DNA from: Myroides phaeus
Lineage (GTDB): Bacteria > Bacteroidota > Bacteroidia > Flavobacteriales > Flavobacteriaceae
DNA: 64,000 nt
NCBI RefSeq assembly: GCF_009799805.1
Contig: NZ_CP047050.1
Span: 2,928,001 to 2,992,000 of the forward strand
Direction: 5' to 3'
The position numbers were made by a program, and so were the translations under genes. Of the stretch, positions 1 through 6,699 are shown in pieces. The notes beneath the pieces were generated by a model. That model had not been told where the DNA came from, made no database searches, and was given only the letters and a program-made list of their open reading frames with translations. Position 1 is the stretch's first letter. Each line of letters starts with the position of its first letter.

Positions 1-657
1 AATAAAATTGTACAAAAATACAATCCTGATAAAGTGTTTGTAGAATCGTCATATGAAAACAGAGAAAACCTGAATAAACAATACTTGTTGTATGTAGACA
101 ATAAACCCTTTTATAACTTAGATAGTATCCAAAAAAACTTCTTTAAACGATATTATTCGGAGAATGAGATTTTTCAACTTGGATTCAGACTTGCAAAAAA
201 ATCAAAAAACAATGCTATATATTCTATTGATTATAATTTAGAGCAACGCTATGATTTAATAGAATCTGAAACAAACAAGAATACACAAATAGACCCTACA
301 TCTTTTTCTAATAGAATTAAAACTCTAAGTGACTTTACTAATAATTGTGTTGCAAAAAATAGTTTATCCGACGTTTTTGTCTGTATAAACTCTAAAGAAC
401 AAAGAGAATTGAACAAAGGAGCCTATATATCAATTCTAAATCGTTTAAACAACGATGATACGTTCTTTGGCTCTGATTTTGTTGCAAGCTGGTACAAACG
501 CAATTTAATAATGTATTCTTATGTACAAAATCAAGTTTCAATTGGAGATAAAAATATCGTAATTATTGTAGGAGCAGGACATGCAGCTATGTTTTATGAT
601 TTTATAAAAAATGATTCTAATTTTAATCTTATCGATTTTAATGAAGTAATGGAGTAA
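1..657 (+). CDS. DUF5694-like protein, 5' truncated by the window edge
   Basis: The reading frame is open from the first base, so the gene starts outside the window; the internal GTG at 34 is probably not the real start. The visible 218 codons include NPDKVFVE near the beginning, a YSENEIFQLGFRLAKK segment, and a C-terminal IIVGAGHAAMFYDF motif. This order (PdKvfVE, then nEifQLGfrlA, then GAGHaa) is what I recall from DUF5694, a TraB-like family of unknown function. No signal peptide can be judged because the N-terminus is missing. No terminator is obvious after the stop. Family call is from remembered motifs. Confidence 0.65.
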   Translation, partial: NKIVQKYNPDKVFVESSYENRENLNKQYLLYVDNKPFYNLDSIQKNFFKRYYSENEIFQLGFRLAKKSKNNAIYSIDYNLEQRYDLIESETNKNTQIDPTSFSNRIKTLSDFTNNCVAKNSLSDVFVCINSKEQRELNKGAYISILNRLNNDDTFFGSDFVASWYKRNLIMYSYVQNQVSIGDKNIVIIVGAGHAAMFYDFIKNDSNFNLIDFNEVME

Positions 658-799
658 ATACATACTTTCTAAACTTAAAATAACAATTACATCAATTTAC
701 ATAATACTTTTTTTGAAAAAAACCACTCAAATAACCTACTAAAAATCAACACATAAGCATATAACGTGGTTTTTATTTTAAAAATAATGCTTTTAATTG

Positions 800-830
800 T
801 TGTATATTAAATAATATTATTCGACTTTTG
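800..830 (+). promoter_or_regulatory. Predicted promoter of tRNA-Leu
   Basis: A TTG at 800-802 is followed after 20 bp by GACTTTTG at 823-830, close to the Flavobacteria consensus TTG-N17-23-TAnnTTTG (first base differs). It lies 34 bp before the tRNA. Confidence 0.5.
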
Positions 831-864
831 CACTCGCAATCACAAACAAAACGTGTGTAAGCAT

Positions 865-950
865 GCTCGAGTGGTGGAAGTGGTAGACACGCTGGACTTA
901 AAATCCAGTGAGCAGTAATGTTCGTGCGGGTTCAAGTCCCGCCTCGAGTA
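865..950 (+). tRNA. tRNA-Leu (anticodon UAA)
   Basis: An 86-nt cloverleaf. The acceptor arm pairs GCTCGAG with CTCGAGT (first pair G-U), the discriminator base is A, and CCA is not encoded. The anticodon stem CTGGA/TCCAG encloses the loop CTTAAAA, giving anticodon UAA for UUA codons. The variable arm is long, as in class II leucine tRNAs, and the T arm carries GGTTCAAGTCC. UUA is likely a heavily used leucine codon in this A+T-rich genome. It is a single-gene unit with its own promoter and terminator. Confidence 0.97.
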
Positions 951-951
951 C

Positions 952-989
952 AAAAAGGAGAATTGATACAATATCAATTCTCCTTTTTT
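952..989 (+). terminator. Terminator after tRNA-Leu
   Basis: A perfect long hairpin, AAAAAGGAGAATTGATA pairing with its complement around a CAA loop, ends in a T run directly after the tRNA. Confidence 0.85.
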
Positions 990-1243
990 ATTTTGTAGTA
1001 ATTTGACTTCTTTTGGCTCAATAGCATACCATGAGATCTATATATAAAAATTGACTTAATCTACAATACACCTTACCTTCCTCCTCTTTTAGTACCCTTT
1101 TACATTAACAACGAATGTTAGCTCTACGATAATCCCTAATCATCTCAATATACAACTCAGTTTTCGTAATTGTTCTTCTATATACTTACCCGTACTTATA
1201 AGTGAAAGTAACACTAATAAAATTCCCAAAAACAAGTAGGCAC
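990..1243. other. Non-coding gap between tRNA-Leu and the fic gene
   Basis: No convincing gene. A 38-codon minus-strand frame (1140-1256, GTG start) has a hydrophobic stretch but overlaps the fic terminator, so I do not call it. Confidence 0.5.
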
Positions 1244-1278
1244 AAAAAAGCCTCACAGTTTACACTTATGAGGCTTTT
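1244..1278 (-). terminator. Terminator of the fic gene
   Basis: AAAAGCCTCA pairs with TGAGGCTTTT around a 13-nt loop, with a T run on the minus strand, just after the fic stop codon. Confidence 0.8.
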
Positions 1279-1285
1279 GATATTT

Positions 1286-2170
1286 TTAATACAATTTATG
1301 TCGTTTAAGTACCTTTTGGTAATCGCTCTGAGCCTTTAAACACACTTCTAACAAACGTTCTCTCGATATAGGCCACTCTTCTATTCCTTTAAAGTATTCG
1401 TCTCTCATTTCTTCTTCTATGAAAAACGGTACAAGTTGATTAGCTAAGCATTCCTTATAAAGAATCAAACGTGCTATTCGCCCATTACAATCCTGAAAAG
1501 GTCGTATGCTTTCAAACTGATAAAGAAGCTCCACAATATCTTCTATTGTCTTAACTTCTATACTCTGATAATGTACAAACACGCTACGCATACGTTCTTC
1601 AACCTCTTCTGGTGAACAAGCGATGTGAGTATCGGTATCATTTGACACCTGTTTGTACTTTCCTACGTTAAACCAAGGTTTTCCATTGTCAGATGTTCCT
1701 ACTTTTAAACGAGCGTGTAACTTCTTTGTTGACTCTTCTGTCAGTACCTGTTCTGCATTTTCAATTATCATATCAATACAACGAAAGTGATTCGCTGTTT
1801 CAATAACATCATCAACATTTACACATCCACGAGTAGTACCAACAGTATTAGTTTCAAAAATATGACGCGTTTGATCTCGAGTTAATTCAGTTCCCTTAAT
1901 ACGATTAGAATTATAAGTAAACTCCACCTGAGTACGGTGGTAAATACCCTTTTTCAATCCCTTTCCCTTCTGCTCTTGCAGTACTTCAAGCAGGGATTTC
2001 TTAATGGCTTCCGCTCTACTACTTTTCAATAACACTGCATCAGCAGGAATACTCCAAGCTCTTCCTTTTTTAAAAGCGCCTTCAATTTTACCAGCTGTAC
2101 AGTGATTTCTAACTGTCGTTTCTGATACTCCCTGCTGTTGTGCAAATTCTTTTACTGAAATATAAATCAT
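1286..2170 (-). CDS. Fic-domain protein with N-terminal helix-turn-helix and degenerate active site
   Basis: 294 residues from the ATG at 2170; an upstream in-frame GTG at 2179 would add three residues. Residues ~1-50 resemble a MerR/excisionase-type DNA-binding helix-turn-helix (ISVKEFAQQQGVSETTVRNH). A Fic domain follows. Classical Fic enzymes transfer AMP using HPFx(D/E)GNGRxxR. Here the motif (1469-1504) reads RPFQDCNGRIAR, so the catalytic His is Arg and the first Gly is Cys. The inhibitory motif, normally (S/T)xxxE(G/N), reads SNRIKG, so its Glu is Lys. The IRPFQD variant occurs in a known subgroup of HTH-Fic proteins whose chemistry is unclear. AMPylation is therefore doubtful, and DNA-linked regulation is possible. 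The gene stands alone with its own terminator. Confidence 0.85.
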   Translation of the reverse strand: MIYISVKEFAQQQGVSETTVRNHCTAGKIEGAFKKGRAWSIPADAVLLKSSRAEAIKKSLLEVLQEQKGKGLKKGIYHRTQVEFTYNSNRIKGTELTRDQTRHIFETNTVGTTRGCVNVDDVIETANHFRCIDMIIENAEQVLTEESTKKLHARLKVGTSDNGKPWFNVGKYKQVSNDTDTHIACSPEEVEERMRSVFVHYQSIEVKTIEDIVELLYQFESIRPFQDCNGRIARLILYKECLANQLVPFFIEEEMRDEYFKGIEEWPISRERLLEVCLKAQSDYQKVLKRHKLY

Positions 2171-2400
2171 AGTCCCCACGTATTTTCACATTGTTTGCAA
2201 ATATACTTATTTCCCTTGCCTTAGTACAACATTTATTAGCCCTATCCCCCACTACAAACCAAATTAACACGTAGTTAACTAAACATCAAAACAATACAAC
2301 TAAACTTTGTTTTTATAATGTATTTATAACAGCTAAAATAAGTTGAATTTATTTTTTACTAATTCCGTCTTGGTGATGTAAAACAAAAAAATAATAAACA

Positions 2401-2408
2401 TACCTTTG
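2401..2408 (+). promoter_or_regulatory. -7 element of the DEAD-box helicase gene
   Basis: TACCTTTG matches TAnnTTTG exactly and ends 5 bp before the ATG at 2414. Transcription would start at or next to the start codon, giving a leaderless or nearly leaderless mRNA. No clear TTG -33 element at the usual spacing. Confidence 0.5.
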
Positions 2409-2413
2409 CGGCT

Positions 2414-3724
2414 ATGAATAAAGCAGAAATACTTCAAAACTTAAATATTACAGCGTTAAACGAAATGCAAACAAAGGCATTTAACGCTGCTCAAAAAAAG
2501 AATAACATTATCTTATTGTCACCTACTGGGTCAGGTAAAACAGTGGCTTTTCTTATGCCTCTTATCAACCGTTTAGACCCTAATGTAAAAGGTGTTCAAG
2601 CAGTTATTCTTGTTCCTTCACGCGAATTAGCATTACAGATAGAAACTGTTTTTAAAAAAATGGGAACAGCGTTTAAAATCAACGCTTGCTACGGTGGACA
2701 TTCTACAAGAACTGAACTAAACAATTTTAGTACACCTCCTGCTGTATTAGTTGGTACACCTGGTCGTGTGGCATTTCACGTTGAAGAAGGTTCTTTTAAT
2801 ACTGAAACGGTTAAAAGTTACGTAATCGACGAATTTGATAAGGCTTTAGAGATGGGATTCCAAGATGATATGGACTACATCATCAACTCTTTTGACAATA
2901 TTAACTTTAGAATGCTGACTTCTGCTACGGCTTTGAAGAAAATTCCTGATTTCACAGGTATCGAAGACCCTGAGCGTATTCACTTTTTAAAATCTGAAGA
3001 AGCTAAACCAGACTTAACTTTTAGTCAGGTTATTTCTACTGCTGAAGAGAAATTAGAGACTGTAATTAAATTAGTTGGTAAAATTGGAAAAGACACTATT
3101 CTTATTTTCTGTAACCATAGAGATGCAGTAGCGAGAATTAGCGAAACGTTGACTAAAAAAGGGGTTGCTAATGGTGCTTTTCACGGTGGTTTGTTACAAG
3201 AAGAACGCGAGCGCGCTTTAATGATGTTTAGAAATGGTAGTTGTCATATTCTAATTGCCACAGATTTAGCTGCACGCGGATTAGATATTCCGGAAATAGG
3301 ACACGTAATTCACTACCAAATTCCAGAAAAAGAAGATGCGTTTATCCACAGAAATGGTCGTACTGCTCGTATGAAAGCTTCTGGTAAAGCATACGTTATG
3401 GTTACAAATGATGAAAAGTTTAGTTTCATCGATCCTGAATTGCCGATTGAAAACTTAGAAGGGAAGTATAAAATAGACAACCAAACTGACTTTAAAACTA
3501 TTTATATCAGTGCTGGTAAAAAAGACAAGGTAAACAAGGTAGACATCGTTGGTTTTTTAATTAAAACAGGTGGTTTAAACAAAGAGAATATTGGTTTAAT
3601 TGACGTGAGGGATAAGCAAGCTTTTGTAGCTGTAAGCACTCATAAAATAAAACCTTTATTAGCTAAATTAGAAGATACTAAGCTAAAAAATAAAAAAGTG
3701 AAGATTGCTCTTGCTAAAGAGTAA
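2414..3724 (+). CDS. DEAD-box ATP-dependent RNA helicase (DEFD variant)
   Basis: 436 residues. ATP-dependent RNA remodelling, probably in ribosome assembly or RNA turnover in the cytoplasm. The helicase motifs appear in order: Q motif (ITALNEMQTKAF), motif I SPTGSGKT, Ia PSRELA, Ib TPGR, II DEFD in place of DEAD, III SAT, V ATDLAARGLD, and VI HRNGRTAR. The C-terminal ~70 residues (from about KTIYISAGKKDK) fit a DbpA-type RNA-binding domain, which in DbpA binds 23S rRNA. The gene is monocistronic, between the fic promoter region and a strong bidirectional terminator. The DEFD motif appears to be lineage-typical rather than a defect. Confidence 0.92.
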   Translation: MNKAEILQNLNITALNEMQTKAFNAAQKKNNIILLSPTGSGKTVAFLMPLINRLDPNVKGVQAVILVPSRELALQIETVFKKMGTAFKINACYGGHSTRTELNNFSTPPAVLVGTPGRVAFHVEEGSFNTETVKSYVIDEFDKALEMGFQDDMDYIINSFDNINFRMLTSATALKKIPDFTGIEDPERIHFLKSEEAKPDLTFSQVISTAEEKLETVIKLVGKIGKDTILIFCNHRDAVARISETLTKKGVANGAFHGGLLQEERERALMMFRNGSCHILIATDLAARGLDIPEIGHVIHYQIPEKEDAFIHRNGRTARMKASGKAYVMVTNDEKFSFIDPELPIENLEGKYKIDNQTDFKTIYISAGKKDKVNKVDIVGFLIKTGGLNKENIGLIDVRDKQAFVAVSTHKIKPLLAKLEDTKLKNKKVKIALAKE

Positions 3725-3733
3725 CCAAAAAAA

Positions 3734-3771
3734 CAAGGGCTGTTACGTTATGTTACAGCCCTTGGTTTTTT
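3734..3771. terminator. Bidirectional terminator between helicase and secreted-protein pair
   Basis: CAAGGGCTGT pairs with ACAGCCCTTG around TACGTTATGTT, followed by a T run; A-rich on the other side, so it can serve both convergent units. It is part of the left copy (3738-3775) of a 38-bp direct repeat. Confidence 0.8.
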
Positions 3772-3775
3772 CTAA
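3738..3775 (+). repeat. 38-bp direct repeat, left copy
   Basis: Matches 5305-5342 at 36 of 38 positions (differences: T/A in the hairpin loop side and G/T before the T run). It includes the terminator hairpin and the TAG stop of the neighbouring minus-strand gene. Confidence 0.85.
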
Positions 3776-4416
3776 ATCTTTTCAAAATACACATCAAAGC
3801 TTTTATTATGTGATCCTAAGTTTTTAATCTCATAAGTAATTGCATCTATTTGTTTCAATGAAAAATTGAAATAATCCTCACTTCCTATAGTTTCATTTGT
3901 TTTCCAATCGGTACAGGCTAAAACATTCGGAAATGAAATAATCCATTCAGCAGAAAAAGCACGAGCACCAGAAGGTATTTCTTTAATACTAAATTCAGCA
4001 GGTCTATCTCTTGCTATACCGTTCAAAAAAATCAATGCACCTAAATTAACTTGAAATGTAGCAATCATTCTTCTGTTACAAGGATTTACTATTGTTAAGA
4101 TTAAATTGGTAGATGAATAATCACCTTCGTTCTTAACTTGAGCAACTTGATTAGACATAATTCTAACATTCTTAACTGTTTCTATATTTTGTCCATAAAC
4201 ATTTTTAGATAATTTATTTACCACTCCTGTTGAGTTTTTCACTAATAAAAAAACATCATCATTTTCACGTGCATAATTAATTTCACGAATACGCATTGTT
4301 CCGTTAACATCTAATGATTCAGTTGGTAATTTCACACCTATTCCTATAGCGTGATTTTGTGCAAATATGGTATGACCTACTAAAATGCACAATATATATA
4401 TGTAAAATTTCTTCAT
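3772..4416 (-). CDS. Secreted protein of unknown function, paralogue of the next gene
   Basis: 214 residues with a signal peptide ending about ILVGHTIFAQ. After it comes a short segment AIGIGVKLPTESLDVNG then RIR, the signature that opens many secreted Flavobacteria proteins and also the 2,787-residue protein at 32289-40652. The rest aligns by eye with the 206-residue product at 4434-5054: both have a GVV-KL segment, NLGA then NGIARD, and a (V/I)(I/V)-FPNV-C segment. The start is 17 bp after the stop of that gene, so the two form an operon. Function unknown; a surface or extracellular role is inferred from the signal peptide. It ends inside a repeated terminator. Confidence 0.75.
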   Translation of the reverse strand: MKKFYIYILCILVGHTIFAQNHAIGIGVKLPTESLDVNGTMRIREINYARENDDVFLLVKNSTGVVNKLSKNVYGQNIETVKNVRIMSNQVAQVKNEGDYSSTNLILTIVNPCNRRMIATFQVNLGALIFLNGIARDRPAEFSIKEIPSGARAFSAEWIISFPNVLACTDWKTNETIGSEDYFNFSLKQIDAITYEIKNLGSHNKSFDVYFEKI

Positions 4417-4433
4417 ATAATATTCTTTTATTG

Positions 4434-5054
4434 TTATGAAATTTTCTGAAATATAACTGTGTATCTTCTTGACACATTTCCATTATTAGTAATCTTATAT
4501 TGATGTGCACCTACTTTCTCAAAAGTAAAGTCAAATTGTGAACCATCTCCTCCATCTCCACATCCAATCACATTTGGAAATTTCACAATATAGCTTGCTG
4601 ACGCATCAAAAGCTGCTGAATGAGGAATAGGTACAACTGAAAAAGTTGCTGCTTTATCACGTGCAATTCCGTTTATAAACAACATTGCTCCAAGGTTAGT
4701 TTGAAAAGAACTAATCATCGTTCTTCTACAATTGTTTACAGAAATAATAACAATGTTAGCTACCTGATAACCATAAGTATTCGTTACTATAGATGAATTA
4801 CCAGACGCTATAGTTGCAGTTACTTCTTCTCTTTTAATTTCAAGATCTGTCTTTTTCAACTTCTTGACAACTCCTTTGTTGTCTGTAACCAATAAATCAA
4901 AATTATCACTTGATTTCATTTCTGTTGTCGTCCGAATACGTGCTCTCCCGTTTACATCTAACATTTCTGTGGGTAATTCTACATTAATCCCGACTTGCCC
5001 AAAAGAATTTAATGCTAATAAAAAACCTGCTACTAATAAATTACTCTTTATCAT
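4434..5054 (-). CDS. Secreted protein of unknown function, first gene of a paralogous pair
   Basis: 206 residues. Signal peptide about 1-19 (LLVAGFLLALNSFGQ), then VGINVELPTEMLDVNGRAR, which is the LDVNG signature. The body carries NNCRRTMISSFQTNLGA, FINGIARDKAATFS and KFPNVIGCGDG, matching equivalent parts of its downstream paralogue. Both keep a Cys in the NxCxR context and another after FPNV, which may form a disulphide in the exported protein (inference). I do not recognise a named domain. The pair probably arose by tandem duplication and is transcribed from a promoter at 5071. Confidence 0.75.
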   Translation of the reverse strand: MIKSNLLVAGFLLALNSFGQVGINVELPTEMLDVNGRARIRTTTEMKSSDNFDLLVTDNKGVVKKLKKTDLEIKREEVTATIASGNSSIVTNTYGYQVANIVIISVNNCRRTMISSFQTNLGAMLFINGIARDKAATFSVVPIPHSAAFDASASYIVKFPNVIGCGDGGDGSQFDFTFEKVGAHQYKITNNGNVSRRYTVIFQKIS

Positions 5055-5070
5055 AAAAATACATTTTAAA

Positions 5071-5078
5071 CAAAAATA
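5071..5078 (-). promoter_or_regulatory. -7 element of the secreted-protein pair
   Basis: TATTTTTG on the minus strand, 16 bp before the ATG at 5054; no clear -33 TTG. Confidence 0.45.
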
Positions 5079-5304
5079 TATTTTTGCAATAATAACTATA
5101 CAAATAATTAATTAAAAATAATAATATTACATATTTAACAATAAACAAACAAAAAACACCACAACACAGCAAAAAAAAACAAATCAACAAAAACAGTAAA
5201 TAAAAACAAAACGAAATCTTTTAAGATAATTATTTAAAATAAACACAACATAAAATCAATAATATTAAATAAAATTGATTGATTATTTCTAATTTAATAA
5301 AAAA
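5079..5304. other. A+T-rich non-coding gap
   Basis: Homopolymer-rich sequence with no open frame of note. With the right repeat copy and the histone-like gene terminator it makes up the 5055-5397 gap. Confidence 0.5.
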
Positions 5305-5342
5305 GGCTGTTACGTTATGTAACAGCCCTTGTTTTTTTCTAA
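5305..5342 (+). repeat. 38-bp direct repeat, right copy (terminator-like)
   Basis: GGCTGTTAC pairs with GTAACAGCC, followed by CCTTG and a T run. It matches 3738-3775 with two mismatches. It forms a good terminator in the plus direction, but no plus-strand gene precedes it, which suggests it is a duplicate of the left copy. Confidence 0.85.
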
Positions 5343-5358
5343 TATCTATTTATAAAAC

Positions 5359-5389
5359 AAAAAACTCCTACTAAAAAGTAGGAGTTTTT
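5359..5389 (-). terminator. Terminator of the histone-like gene
   Basis: AAAAACTCCTAC pairs with GTAGGAGTTTTT, 8 bp after the minus-strand stop. Confidence 0.8.
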
Positions 5390-5397
5390 CTGTTTTA

Positions 5398-5571
5398 TTA
5401 TTTAGAAGCCTCTAAAGAAGCTTTTCTAAACTCTTTTAAAAGTTTCTCAATAGATAAAGAAGCTTTACGAGCTCTTGTTCCAGCCGCTTTGTTTCCATTT
5501 TCCATTTGTAAGTTAGCATCTTGTGTGAATGCTTCAAACTCTGCGCTGATTTTCTCCATTAATTCTTTCAT
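5398..5571 (-). CDS. Histone H1-like protein (Bacteroidota type)
   Basis: 57 residues, from ATG at 5571 to TAA at 5398. It begins MKELMEKISAEFEAF, has the conserved core NGNKAAGTRARKAS, and ends EFRKASLEASK. This fits the small basic histone H1-like family common in Bacteroidota, thought to bind DNA or nucleoid components; the exact role is not established. It is predicted to be helical throughout, with Lys/Arg clusters near positions 28-37 and 43-50. The gene has its own consensus promoter and terminator, consistent with an abundant housekeeping protein. Confidence 0.88.
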   Translation of the reverse strand: MKELMEKISAEFEAFTQDANLQMENGNKAAGTRARKASLSIEKLLKEFRKASLEASK

Positions 5572-5601
5572 GGTAATTTTTACTTTTAATAGTTAAAGGT
5601 G

Positions 5602-5629
5602 CAAAAATAGAATTTAATATTAAAAACAA
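5602..5629 (-). promoter_or_regulatory. Promoter of the histone-like gene
   Basis: On the minus strand TTG (5627-5629), then 17 bp, then TATTTTTG (5602-5609): a full match to the Flavobacteria consensus, 31 bp before the ATG. Confidence 0.7.
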
Positions 5630-5793
5630 CGGCTTTACAAGAAAAAAACAACACCACATACCCCAAAATATATAGGGTTTACAGTAGTTTACAGGTTATT
5701 TCGACCAATTATATAATCATTCTAAATTCATCAACTTAAAAAGTATCAAGATAACACAAAGAATAAATTTTAAAGAAACAAGATTATAGCAAT
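5630..5793. other. Non-coding gap upstream of the histone-like gene
   Basis: A+T-rich; no open frame, RNA or repeat seen. Confidence 0.5.
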
Positions 5794-5834
5794 AAAAAAG
5801 AACCAAACTATCTCAATAATTTGGTTCTTTTTTT
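5794..5834 (-). terminator. Terminator of the Crp/Fnr-type gene
   Basis: AAAAAAGAACCAAA pairs with TTTGGTTCTTTTTT around a 12-nt loop, 40 bp after the stop codon. Confidence 0.8.
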
Positions 5835-5875
5835 CCTGTATTACATCTTTACAATAACAGTAATTCACTAAGCGA

Positions 5876-6445
5876 TTATTTGTGAATCTTACTCATTTCT
5901 TCCTCAGAAATACATAGATATGACGCTAAATCTTCAGGAGAAATATCTTTCATACAATTTTGGTAACGTTCAAGCAATGCTTTATAGTATTCTATAGATG
6001 TCAACTTAAGCAAGTCAACTTTTCGTTGTAACATAAAGTTTAGTAACTCTCCCGTAAATATATTCATAACCCGATGCATTTGAGGAGATATCTCATAAAG
6101 TTCATTTACATCGTGCTGTGTTATCATAAATAACTCGCAGTCGGTTGCAGCTTGAACATTAAAATCACATGGTTTCTGTAATGTAAACGATAAATTAGAT
6201 AATGAAAAAGTATGTGGCATACAAAACCAAAATGTTTTCTCACGATCATACTTATCATTTATCCAACAACGAAGTATTCCATCATTTACAAAATATATGT
6301 TGTGTTCTATTTCACCTTCTTTTACAAGAAAATCTCCTTTCTTGATTTTTATTGGCTTGAAATATCCCTCAAACAATAATCTGTCTCCAACTGTTAAATT
6401 AATATCTTTTAAATCTAATCTATTTAACAAATCATCTATTATCAT
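5876..6445 (-). CDS. Crp/Fnr-family regulator (cyclic nucleotide-binding-like domain)
   Basis: 189 residues. The N-terminal ~115 residues form a cNMP-binding-like jelly roll: IKKGDFLVKEGEIEHNIYFVNDGILRCW, then an FTLQKPCDFNVQAATDCELFMI segment. The canonical phosphate-binding GE(x)6AR is not visible, so cAMP binding is unlikely. The C-terminal part (YLCISEEEMSKIHK) is the beginning of a helix-turn-helix as in Bacteroidota Crp-like proteins, where LCIS-E-LS-IRK is usual, and the protein ends there, as is common in this subfamily. Likely a transcription regulator with an unknown signal. A TAATTTTG element at 6475-6482 is the likely promoter. Confidence 0.85.
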   Translation of the reverse strand: MIIDDLLNRLDLKDINLTVGDRLLFEGYFKPIKIKKGDFLVKEGEIEHNIYFVNDGILRCWINDKYDREKTFWFCMPHTFSLSNLSFTLQKPCDFNVQAATDCELFMITQHDVNELYEISPQMHRVMNIFTGELLNFMLQRKVDLLKLTSIEYYKALLERYQNCMKDISPEDLASYLCISEEEMSKIHK

Positions 6446-6474
6446 CTTTAGTAGAATTATTAATTATATTAACA

Positions 6475-6482
6475 CAAAATTA
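6475..6482 (-). promoter_or_regulatory. -7 element of the Crp/Fnr-type gene
   Basis: TAATTTTG on the minus strand, 29 bp before the ATG at 6445. Confidence 0.4.
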
Positions 6483-6670
6483 CGTGTTTTATGCACAAAA
6501 AATCCTAACAAAAGTCATTATAGCTCTTTAAACATCTTCTTCTTTAAACTTATAAGTACATTTAATCTAACAAAAAACACTAACACATTATTAAACCCTT
6601 GCTTTTACCTCGTTACATCTAAGTAAAGTCACTATTTACATCTAATCTTTAAGGTTAGTTTAAAAATAAA

Positions 6671-6699
6671 AAAAAGAGATTATAAATTAATCTCTTTTC
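6671..6699 (-). terminator. Terminator overlapping the end of the membrane-fusion gene
   Basis: AAAAGAGAT pairs with ATCTCTTTT; the hairpin includes the stop codon and last codons of the gene at 6680. Confidence 0.65.

Noticed and set aside
1140..1256. 38-codon minus-strand frame with GTG start and a hydrophobic stretch after the fic gene
   Set aside because: It overlaps the fic terminator hairpin, and T-rich DNA gives Leu/Phe-rich frames by chance.
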